A DNA stretch of 20,528 nucleotides from a virus. This document shows positions 14,062 to 20,528 of the stretch, piece after piece. Below the pieces are notes generated by a model that had not been told where the DNA came from, searched no databases, and saw nothing but the letters and a program-made list of their open reading frames with translations. A program made the position numbers and the translations under genes. Location: the IMG/VR virus record IMGVR_UViG_3300046167_000028, positions 1-20,528 of that record. One strand, written 5' to 3'. The stretch's first letter is position 1. Each line of letters begins with the position of its first letter.

Positions 14062-17000
14062 ACGAGCATTCCTGTTTGTCTACCTAAAAATTTATTAAGT
14101 TCGCCTAAAGCGTCTGTTTGTTTTTGTGGAGCAAGTGCTATAGGTGTTAGCATTTGAAACGGGCTAAGACCTTTAAGGAACGGGTCAAACGGTATAGGAT
14201 CTGGCCTAGCAAGTTCAGCAGCAAGCTGTTGTTGTTGCTGTCCTAGCCCTAACAAACCCACACCTAAACCAGCTCCTAATCCTGCAACACCTTGACCAAG
14301 ACCAGCAAGACCTTCACCAAGACCTGCTACTTGTTCACCTAAACCAGAAACTTGTTGTTGTACTACGTCAAACTGCTCACCAAACTGCGACTGTAAACCG
14401 CCCTCAACTTCAGCAAGTTGTTGTAATACACCTGCTTCCACGCCTGTAATTTGTGACAACAAACTAGCTTCAGTATCTGATAAGCTTGTAGCAAATCCTT
14501 GCTCTGCTTCTTCAAGACGTTCTGTTAAGGTCTCTTCTGTTTGCTGTGAAGTTTCCTCAATAAGCTCTCGCATTGCTGCTTCTTGAGTTAACATACCCTC
14601 TTGAAGAGCGTTTAAGTTAACACCAACACGTAAACTCAACTCATCAATACTAAGACCAAGCTGGTCATAACGCTGTCTACTTGCTTCGTCCAGCTCTTCA
14701 ATGCGACCACCAGCACGTATAACATCCTCAGCAACACGAGCCACATCTGTTGTTAACGTACCTAACCTACCGCCTAGTTCTGCTCGTTCTTCAGTAGCTA
14801 TGTCAAGTTGTTCACCTGTTTGTTGCTCATAAGCATCAATACGTTCCGTTAAACGCTCGTTCATGCCTTCTATTTGAGCAGCAGTTTCACCACGAACGCC
14901 TGTAAGCTCTTCGGTTATTTGATCGCTTAGTCCACGACTACTAGCAATAGCAGCAGCCTCAACGTTTGATATACCTTCTAAAAACTCTGACTGTATATTT
15001 AAAAGCTGTGCAAGTTGTTGTGCAGAATTAGCATTAATTTGTTCTTCAAGACCAGTAATTCTTTCGCCTGTGCGTTGTTCTGAGGCTGCAATATCCGTCC
15101 TTAAAGTACCAGTAATATCGTCAAAACGTCTGCCTTGACTTTCTAAGAGTCTTGTAAATTCTTCGGCGTCTCCTGCGGCTTCTGCTAATAATCTTTCTTC
15201 AACACCTGAAAGCTCTGATAGCATACGAATTTGAGTTTCAGATAAAGCTGTTGCTGATCCTTGTCGATATTCTTCAAGACTATTAATAAGATTTTGTTCA
15301 ATACGTATACGATCTTGTGCAGCTTGTTGTTGACCCGCAGTAAGTTCTTGATACTGTTGCTCTTGTTGTTGTGCTATTTCTTGTCTTTCTGTTGCAGCTT
15401 GTTGTATATCTTCTTGTAAACCGCTTACGTTTTCAGCAAGACCATTAACAACTTCAGTAACACCACCAAGGTCGTTAATAATTTGTTGTTGGTTTTCATC
15501 AAGATTTTCTATCTGACCACCTTGACGGACAAACTCACGTACTGCTTCACTTTGTTGTTCTGTAAGGACACCTAAAGAAGTTTGTATTCCTTCTATTTCT
15601 GTATTTTGATCTTCAAGAGATGCTAATATAGGTTCAATATTTGAACTAAGCATTCCTTCAAGAACTGCAGGATCAACGTCTCTACCATCTCTACCGTCTA
15701 CACCGTCAACGCCATCTCTACCGTCTACGCCATCACGACCATCTACTCCGTCAACGCCATCTCGACCGTCAGCACCATCTACCCCATCAATGCCATTAAT
15801 GCCGTCTATACCGTCTGTACCATCTCTGCCATCAACACCGTCTATCCCGTCTATTCCGTCTCTGCCGTCTATACCATCAACGCCGTCACGACCGGGATCG
15901 CCTTGCGGCCCTTCAACAGGCTGAGGAAAGTATTCAGAAAACATCTCTTCAGTAATAGTAGATTCAGCCTCAAGACCTGTTTCCTCTGCTGTTGTGTCAG
16001 CAAAAATATCTTCTGTAGGTTCTTCTGTAGGTTCTTCTGTTTGTTCAGTTTGCTGTTGTTGTTCTTCTTCACCAACAGATCCAAAACCCGGTAAATTAAA
16101 AGTAGCCTGTCCTTCTGTTGCTGTTGGGTAAGGAGATGAAGAAGACTCCATTGATTCAAGAACATTAACAACACCTTGAGCAGCGCCTGAAGACTCAAAA
16201 GCATCAGCAACAATGTTTATAAAATCAGAAGTAGTTCTATCTATTTCTGCAACTACAGCGTTTCCTGCTTCTGCTGCTTGAGTAATAAAATCACTGTAAA
16301 AAACTTCTGTTCCATCACTAAGCGTAACAAAAGTATTGTTACCGTAAGTATTAATTGGTAGTTCTGTACCGTCAGCTAACTGTACTGTATCTTGAGTAAG
16401 ATCGTTTAAAGACTCTGTAAGAGTCTCTAAAGCACCAGACTCTTGTAAGTAGTTAATAGCAGAAGTAGACAAACCTGCACTTAGCGCAGACTGAAGAGCT
16501 TGACTTAGGTCTACTTCTCCAGTAGCTAAAAGCTGCGTAGCTGAGTTTGTAATACCTGCAGAAGCCCCTGCTGCAAGAGCAGTGTTACCGCCAAACACAG
16601 GACCTAAAGCTTGCGTTAATGCACCACCAACATAAAACGATACGGCTGCTAAAAGACCTGCTTTTACAAAATCACCAGCACCGGGATGCTCTATGTCTAC
16701 AGTTTTTACATAAGAAGAACCATTCCACTGAAACTGATCGCCAGTCTCGCTGTAAACTGTAGTTTGTACACCGTACTTTTCAAGTAACGCTTGGTTAACT
16801 TCAGAGTTAAGCCAATCTTCATAACCTGATCTTTGTAGATTAGTTTCAGCTTCAGCGGCTAAATAAGCGCCACCAGTGCCTCCTGCGCCACTTATACCAA
16901 GCTCACCACCTCCTCCAATAGTCATTCCAATGTCTATTGCAGGAATTTCTACTACAGTACCGTCTTCTAGAGTTATTGTTTCTGAAGGAGTACTTATGTT

Positions 17001-17522
17001 TCCGGCGCTACCCCAATCACCAAGCGTTAACTCACCTGACTGAATTAACTCCTCACGCTCAGTCATATAAGCAAGGTAGTTATCAAATGAGCCAAATACT
17101 TCTGGTAGTCTGTTAGTGCGCTTGGGATCGTTAAAGTAATCTCGCAGGTAACTTTCAGTAACTTGTTGTGGCTCTACTGATTGACCATATAATTCACCGG
17201 GCCTAGCGTCACCACGCTCAGAGCCTTCAATAAACGTAAAGGTCATTTCTGCTGGTTCTGGTGCAGTCTCTTCTGATTGCTCTTCAGCAATCGTAATGCC
17301 TTGATTGAGAGGATCGTTTGGATCAAAACCCATATCTACCGTAGCGTTTCCTGCGTCATCATCTTCAAGGCGTGGAAGATTAATAATCTCAGGAAGTTGG
17401 CTAGCTGGGGCCTGTGGTCGTCCAATTGCAGGAGCTAAAATAGGTTCCTGTTTAATTGGCGCCTGCTTTGTGGGAGCGCCTTTAACATAACCCGTCATCA
17501 TACCTTTTGTAGGTCTTAACAT
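14058..17522 (-). CDS. Giant collagen-like and coiled-coil structural protein (1154 aa)
   Basis: Probably a long virion fibre or appendage; I do not recognise the full-length protein. Layout: Pro/Glu-rich N-terminus (1-110); mixed domain (110-280); Gly/Ala-rich hydrophobic segment (about 284-355); QTEQTEEPTEEPTED acidic spacer (490-505); 26 uninterrupted Gly-X-Y triplets (538-615), nearly all GVD, GID or GRD; long helical coiled coil rich in Q, E and L (640-1060); Gly-Leu-rich segment (1058-1094, GLGEQVAGLGEGLAGLGQG); poly-Q (1095-1099); and a short conserved-looking C-terminus ending LGRQTGMLV. The GXY block should form a collagen-type triple helix, so the protein is likely a trimer. It lies between small membrane proteins and the tail adaptor. 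Start ATG is 2 bases after the upstream stop. Confidence 0.8.
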   Translation of the reverse strand: MLRPTKGMMTGYVKGAPTKQAPIKQEPILAPAIGRPQAPASQLPEIINLPRLEDDDAGNATVDMGFDPNDPLNQGITIAEEQSEETAPEPAEMTFTFIEGSERGDARPGELYGQSVEPQQVTESYLRDYFNDPKRTNRLPEVFGSFDNYLAYMTEREELIQSGELTLGDWGSAGNISTPSETITLEDGTVVEIPAIDIGMTIGGGGELGISGAGGTGGAYLAAEAETNLQRSGYEDWLNSEVNQALLEKYGVQTTVYSETGDQFQWNGSSYVKTVDIEHPGAGDFVKAGLLAAVSFYVGGALTQALGPVFGGNTALAAGASAGITNSATQLLATGEVDLSQALQSALSAGLSTSAINYLQESGALETLTESLNDLTQDTVQLADGTELPINTYGNNTFVTLSDGTEVFYSDFITQAAEAGNAVVAEIDRTTSDFINIVADAFESSGAAQGVVNVLESMESSSSPYPTATEGQATFNLPGFGSVGEEEQQQQTEQTEEPTEEPTEDIFADTTAEETGLEAESTITEEMFSEYFPQPVEGPQGDPGRDGVDGIDGRDGIDGIDGVDGRDGTDGIDGINGIDGVDGADGRDGVDGVDGRDGVDGRDGVDGVDGRDGRDVDPAVLEGMLSSNIEPILASLEDQNTEIEGIQTSLGVLTEQQSEAVREFVRQGGQIENLDENQQQIINDLGGVTEVVNGLAENVSGLQEDIQQAATERQEIAQQQEQQYQELTAGQQQAAQDRIRIEQNLINSLEEYRQGSATALSETQIRMLSELSGVEERLLAEAAGDAEEFTRLLESQGRRFDDITGTLRTDIAASEQRTGERITGLEEQINANSAQQLAQLLNIQSEFLEGISNVEAAAIASSRGLSDQITEELTGVRGETAAQIEGMNERLTERIDAYEQQTGEQLDIATEERAELGGRLGTLTTDVARVAEDVIRAGGRIEELDEASRQRYDQLGLSIDELSLRVGVNLNALQEGMLTQEAAMRELIEETSQQTEETLTERLEEAEQGFATSLSDTEASLLSQITGVEAGVLQQLAEVEGGLQSQFGEQFDVVQQQVSGLGEQVAGLGEGLAGLGQGVAGLGAGLGVGLLGLGQQQQQLAAELARPDPIPFDPFLKGLSPFQMLTPIALAPQKQTDALGELNKFLGRQTGMLV
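15678..15911 (-). repeat. Collagen Gly-X-Asp repeat tract (26 triplets)
   Basis: 234 bases encode GPQ GDP GRD and then 23 more triplets, all but one (GIN) with Asp in the third place. On the plus strand this appears as imperfect 9-base units of the type (a/g)cc(a/g)tc. Such tracts expand and contract easily by slippage or recombination. The encoded tract is read in phase with the surrounding protein. Confidence 0.9.
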
Positions 17523-17524
17523 AA

Positions 17525-17872
17525 TTACTTCTTCCAGTTAGCCAGACCACGTAGGCCAAACGATGCTGCAACAGCAGCGCCTAGAAAACCTTTGTACCAC
17601 TCAGGCATAGAATCTAACGCAGCAAACCCTTGCATAACTACAGGAACCATAGACGGGAAAGAACGCAAGTACACAAGGAACTGAAAACAAAATAGGTAAA
17701 CCATTCGTCTTTCCATGAGTTAGCTGCGTTGTTTGCATGGATGTTTTCCCAGTTACCGTCCTGCTGTATAGCTACCATCTTACGCTCATGGACAGCCTTC
17801 TTCTCTTCTGACTTACGCTGAAAGGTGTCCACCAACAAGATTAACAATAGGGCCTATCAAAGCCTGTATCAT
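17525..17872 (-). pseudogene. Broken small membrane protein (holin-like), three apparent one-base excesses
   Basis: Reading from ATG 17872 gives MIQALIGPIVNLVGGHLS and then a stop. Sensible protein resumes in other frames: KSEEKKAVHERKMVAIQQ and NNAANSWKDEWFTYFV, then VPCVLAFFP, then SMVPVVMQGF through LRGLANWKK. Dropping one base from each of three homopolymers (17821-17823, 17684-17687, and 17655-17660) restores one 114-residue frame ending at 17525. The restored protein has a short N-terminal helix, a charged helix and a membrane hairpin. I recall intact proteins of this shape in marine phages; the 3TM gene-transfer-agent holin type is the nearest description. It could be a true pseudogene or a local sequencing error. 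The start overlaps the upstream restored gene (ATGA). Confidence 0.7.
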
Positions 17873-18067
17873 CTAGCAAACTCCAAGATAGCAATAGCCA
17901 TAGTCACGATAATAGCAATAGAAGCAAAGCCACCCTGTCATCATCTTCTCTAGTTTGTCAAAGCGTTGATTGTGTGCGTCCAGTTGCATCTGAATCATTT
18001 CATAACGAATACTACACTCACGCTCATGAGCTTCTAACCGACTTAATGCTTGCTCTAGATCTGACAT
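17869..18067 (-). pseudogene. Broken small coiled-coil / one-TM protein (XhlA-like), one apparent extra G
   Basis: The literal frame gives MSDLEQALSRLEAHERECS through RFDKLEKMM and then an unlikely Tyr/Cys-rich end (stop at 17873). Removing one G from the GGG at 17933-17935 continues as GGFASIAIIVTMAIAILEF plus Arg, a clean transmembrane helix, with a TGA at 17869-17871 that overlaps the next gene's ATG in the usual ATGA form. The restored protein has 65 residues: a charged N-terminal helix and a C-terminal membrane anchor, the shape of XhlA-type phage membrane proteins. It has a good ribosome site (AAGGAA) overlapping the upstream gene end. Role in lysis is inferred from shape and neighbours. 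Confidence 0.7.
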
Positions 18068-18069
18068 GA

Positions 18070-18432
18070 CTATTCCTTACCGCTTTGGTGATCGACAGTC
18101 ACCTGTGCATTTAACTTACCTATCTCTACTTCTACTTTATTTAACTGCCTACGTAACTCGTGTATCTCTATGTTGCGTTCTTCCAGAGCCATAATCTTAG
18201 CGTTCTGTATAAGATCATCTGGTAACGCACCACGTAGACCTAGAGGCCATTCACGAACAAACGCAGAGTTTTCCAGTATGTTCATGTTCTGTATTTCCTG
18301 ACCGTGTTCAATAGAGATGATACGAGTGTCAAGAGTTACGTAAGCAGTAGTAGCCATAACGATGCCAGCACCAAGAGCAACTAAGTTCCTTAGCGGTATA
18401 GCTACTCTGGTGTTGTCATCAATCTCAGGCAT
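18070..18432 (-). CDS. Small membrane protein with coiled-coil tail (possible spanin-like)
   Basis: A 120-residue protein from ATG 18432, chosen because it overlaps the upstream stop as TAATG; a TTG two codons earlier is less likely. One membrane helix lies at about 15-34 (RNLVALGAGIVMATTAYVTL). The rest is a soluble part ending in a coiled coil (EERNIEIHELRRQLNKVEVE, 85-104). An inner-membrane helix plus coiled coil resembles an inner-membrane spanin, but no partner outer-membrane spanin or lysozyme is in the window. It is next to two other small membrane proteins. I recall similar proteins of unknown function in marine phages. Confidence 0.7.
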   Translation of the reverse strand: MPEIDDNTRVAIPLRNLVALGAGIVMATTAYVTLDTRIISIEHGQEIQNMNILENSAFVREWPLGLRGALPDDLIQNAKIMALEERNIEIHELRRQLNKVEVEIGKLNAQVTVDHQSGKE

Positions 18433-18749
18433 TACCAAGGCATACCATCAGCAGACACAGGGTTCTTCTGTGCTTCGATGTTAGCTGTCAGTGCCGCCTC
18501 AGTAGCGTCTTGGTCTACTGACTCGTGTACCCATGCCAGTACAGCAGACTCAGTAAGGTCATCGTAAGCTACAAAGCCGTCAGCATCAGCGTCAGGTGTA
18601 AAGCCTACAGTTCCGTATGAAGATGCAGTGTAAGTCACAGCGTCATCGCCAGTACCAACAGTTTCAGATTCAGTAACACGCCAGTGTGCAACGGTTACAC
18701 CGCCGTCTGCCACGTTACGCTCAAGGTTTGCGATAGTCCATGTAGCCAT
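18432..18749 (-). CDS. Small conserved marine-phage protein downstream of tail fibre
   Basis: A 105-residue protein beginning MATWTIANLERNVADGGVTV, with a beta-rich first half (AHWRVTESETVG, VTYTASSYGTVGF) and an Asp-rich helical second half ending in GMPW. I recall close relatives next to tail-fibre or structural genes in many marine phages, catalogued as a domain of unknown function. Both ends overlap neighbours by TAATG (18749 and 18432). It may be a fibre-assembly or virion accessory protein; that is inference from position. Confidence 0.75.
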   Translation of the reverse strand: MATWTIANLERNVADGGVTVAHWRVTESETVGTGDDAVTYTASSYGTVGFTPDADADGFVAYDDLTESAVLAWVHESVDQDATEAALTANIEAQKNPVSADGMPW

Positions 18750-20528
18750 TAGGCTTCTCCTTCAAGTTGTGCAACTCTTGCACGTAGTGATTGAATTTCT
18801 TTTAACATCATAGGCACTAGCTTTGAGTAGTCTACGCCCATCATTTTTTCAGGGTCTTCTGGTTGACTTACTGCGTCAGGAACAACAGTTAGCAACTCTT
18901 GAGCTATTAAGCCATAAGATTGATGGTATCCATTTTCTACCCAATCAAACTGTCGTACTTGGATAGCGTCAATGTCGTCAGAAGCAGATGAGGCGGCTAC
19001 AATGTTTTCTTTGAGACGTTGATCTGAAGTGACGTTATATCTAACTTGATTACCTGTTCTGTTGTAATCAATATTTCCTCTTTCAGTTGCTGAGCTTTCG
19101 GTAAAAAACTTTACGAATAAATTGTTTCCAGTTGTGGCTGTTTGCCATACTGCTAAGGGAAGACTTGCGGCCGCTCCGCTGTTTTTTTGTATTGCAACTG
19201 TAGTATCTGACGAAGAACTTACAAAACAATGGTCGTTGCCTGCTAAGGCAGAAGTAGTACCAACCAGCAAGTTGCCGCTAGAGTCAATACGCATGGCTTC
19301 TGTACCAGCTGTGGAAAAGCCCAGTGCATTTGTTGTGGCCCTAAACATTCCGGAATCAGAGTCGGCATAAAAAGACACAGACGGTTGTGATGCACTTCCT
19401 GCACCTGCTCTTAACTGTGTATCTACAAAAGCACTGCCTGACAGGTAAAGGTCTTTGAACTTTACAACATCTCTTCCTAAGTCAATGGCCGAGCCTCTTG
19501 CCGCGTTTGTAGAAGCATCGTGCGGAACCAACGCATCTCTTAAAGAGTCAAAGAATAAAGATGTGTCGCCCGAGCCAACATATATTTTTGAGGATAAAGT
19601 ACCAATACTACCGACTGACGTGCCTGACTTGAAAAAGCTAATCAATGACCCGTCTGTACCGTTTCTATTTACACCGACAGGATTGGTGTTTGTGTCACTA
19701 ACCTGAATAGCACCTGCGGCTAATGCTTCAAAGCCATCTGTTGTGTAGCTGGAAGTTGTCTTACCAACCAGCAAGTTGCCGCTAGAGTCGATGCGCATGC
19801 GTTCTGTTGAGTTAGTAAAAAAACCAAAGCCATGGTTAGATAAAGTTCCAACAACGCCGATACTATCTTGGCCTCTTGCTTGCAATAATGTGGTAACTGT
19901 TCCGTCTTTTATTTGTGCGTAAGTTCCTTGTCCGCCTTGAACTACTAAAGCAGAGTCTGGACTGCTAGTGCCGATACCCAACGACTCCGCAGAAGCATCC
20001 CAGAACAACTTCGCAGTCGTGCCAGTGTCTTCGTAGAAACTAATGTCGTTATTAGAATCAATTTTTAAAGCAGGGGTTGCCGCATTATTAACGTGAAACC
20101 TAAAGTCATTTCTTGCTCGAATTGTTGACGTTCCAGTGGTGTCCACTAATGCAATTTGCGCTTCTGTATCTGTAGACTGGAAAGTAGCAACTAAGTTTTC
20201 TGCCCCAGAGTTAACAGTCAAACCATCAGCAGTCACTGTGCCAGTTACGTCGATGCCTGTTGGGCCTAGTGTTGCTAGAGTAGCTCCATTGTCTACAAAT
20301 AATATTGGGCCTATGTCGGCATCAATACCACCGATGTACAGATTATTTGCGGCATTTACACCAAACGCCCTAGTAGAACTTCCGCTAGAGTTTTTTACAC
20401 TTAAATATTCAGCATTATTTTCTAGCGTTAAACCGTTAGAAACAACTGTGCCCGTTACGTCGATGCCTGTGGAGGTTGTGGCTAGTTTGGTTGACCCTGA
20501 GTGGTTTAGTGTTACTGCCCCAGAAGCA
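18749..20528 (-). CDS. Tail fibre with C-terminal S74 self-cleaving chaperone; N-terminus outside window
   Basis: The frame is open to the window edge, so 592 C-terminal residues are visible; the GTG at 20236 is internal. The body is made of short beta repeats: two TGIDVTGTV modules 70 residues apart, then two MRIDSSGNLLVG units, typical of trimeric fibre shafts. The last ~92 residues match the intramolecular chaperone (peptidase S74) domain: SDQRLKENI, with a Ser and a Lys five residues later (the catalytic pair), then IQVRQFDWVENG, YGLIAQEL and a closing coiled coil (LKEIQSLRARVAQLEGEA). Autocleavage before that Ser (codon 19025-19027) would free the mature fibre. It is the likely receptor-binding protein. 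The next gene overlaps its stop. Confidence 0.92.
   Translation of the reverse strand, partial: ASGAVTLNHSGSTKLATTSTGIDVTGTVVSNGLTLENNAEYLSVKNSSGSSTRAFGVNAANNLYIGGIDADIGPILFVDNGATLATLGPTGIDVTGTVTADGLTVNSGAENLVATFQSTDTEAQIALVDTTGTSTIRARNDFRFHVNNAATPALKIDSNNDISFYEDTGTTAKLFWDASAESLGIGTSSPDSALVVQGGQGTYAQIKDGTVTTLLQARGQDSIGVVGTLSNHGFGFFTNSTERMRIDSSGNLLVGKTTSSYTTDGFEALAAGAIQVSDTNTNPVGVNRNGTDGSLISFFKSGTSVGSIGTLSSKIYVGSGDTSLFFDSLRDALVPHDASTNAARGSAIDLGRDVVKFKDLYLSGSAFVDTQLRAGAGSASQPSVSFYADSDSGMFRATTNALGFSTAGTEAMRIDSSGNLLVGTTSALAGNDHCFVSSSSDTTVAIQKNSGAAASLPLAVWQTATTGNNLFVKFFTESSATERGNIDYNRTGNQVRYNVTSDQRLKENIVAASSASDDIDAIQVRQFDWVENGYHQSYGLIAQELLTVVPDAVSQPEDPEKMMGVDYSKLVPMMLKEIQSLRARVAQLEGEA
19259..19789 (-). 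repeat. Repeat encoding MRIDSSGNLLVG (27-bp exact copies)
   Basis: 27 identical bases occur at 19259-19285 and 19763-19789, 504 bases (168 codons) apart, and both copies are followed by closely similar sequence toward higher coordinates. Both encode the DSSGNLLVG part of the shaft unit that precedes the chaperone domain in many fibres. Confidence 0.85.
20244..20470 (-). repeat. Repeat of the GIDVTG fibre module (17-bp exact copies, 210 bp apart)
   Basis: An identical 17-base stretch occurs at 20244-20260 and 20454-20470 (gttacgtcgatgcctgt on the plus strand). The 210-base spacing is exactly 70 codons, so the two lie in the same frame and encode the same TGIDVT stretch. More copies may lie beyond the window edge. 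Confidence 0.85.

Noticed and set aside
15678-15911. Possible CRISPR-like or intergenic tandem array
   Set aside because: The unit is 9 bases, has no spacers and is read in phase as Gly-X-Asp within a long open frame.
17525-17847. Two overlapping minus-strand ORFs (17525-17716 and 17638-17847) as separate genes
   Set aside because: Each carries only part of one recognisable protein, and their remaining residues are frame-shifted nonsense; they are fragments of the single gene at 17525-17872.
17655-17935. Programmed ribosomal frameshifting as explanation for the broken membrane genes
   Set aside because: Four successive +1 shifts within two small genes, with no slippery heptamer or stimulatory structure seen, are far less likely than indels or base-calling error.
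18432-18438. TTG start two codons upstream for the 18070-18432 gene
   Set aside because: The ATG at 18432 gives the TAATG overlap used elsewhere in this block; the TTG has no advantage.
1-20528. Integrase, attachment site, tRNA, or defence-system genes
   Set aside because: Searched by eye for tyrosine or serine recombinase motifs, tRNA-like cloverleafs and known defence domains on both strands; none seen.

Overview
The window is a 20.5 kb piece of a tailed double-stranded DNA phage genome. The replication genes resemble those of T7-like phages and the tail-connector genes resemble P22 gp4 and gp10. This mix, with a vitamin-B12-dependent ribonucleotide reductase and several small genes I remember from marine phage genomes, suggests a marine podovirus. 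It may belong to or lie near the HMO-2011-type phages of marine Alphaproteobacteria (SAR116 or Roseobacter hosts). That placement is inference from gene content, not a database result. I see no integrase, repressor, tRNA, rRNA or CRISPR array.

Layout. Positions 1-7693 are a tightly packed plus-strand replication and nucleotide-metabolism operon. In order it holds the end of a gp4-like replicative helicase (open at the left edge), a PD-(D/E)XK-type nuclease, a small zinc-ribbon protein, a doubtful small ORF, a compact family A DNA polymerase, a probable ssDNA-binding protein, a FEN-like 5'-3' exonuclease, endonuclease I, a calcineurin-like metallophosphoesterase, a DUF3310 protein and a monomeric class II ribonucleotide reductase. 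Most junctions are ATGA, GTGA or TAATG overlaps, which implies translational coupling. The helicase, polymerase, SSB and exonuclease would form the replisome. The nucleases can degrade host DNA and resolve phage DNA branches, and the reductase turns ribonucleotides into dNTPs.

At 7693-7695 this operon meets a minus-strand virion block with a single base between the two stop codons. A UUCG-capped hairpin lies inside the last codons of the minus-strand gene and looks like the terminator of the plus-strand operon.

Positions 7695-20528 are the minus-strand block, transcribed right to left. It starts with a tail fibre (open at the right edge) that ends in a self-cleaving S74 chaperone domain. Next come a small conserved protein, three small membrane-protein genes that look like a lysis or membrane cassette (two of them broken by single-base shifts), and a 1154-residue collagen-like and coiled-coil structural protein. 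Then follow the gp4-like and gp10-like tail proteins, a 77-residue fibre-head-like protein, and three consecutive large Gln/Ala/Gly-rich proteins that are probably internal or DNA-ejection proteins.

The most unusual local signal is at 17655-17935. Four separate one-base excesses in short homopolymers break two neighbouring membrane-protein genes, while every other gene in the window is intact. No stretch over 300 bases lacks a gene.
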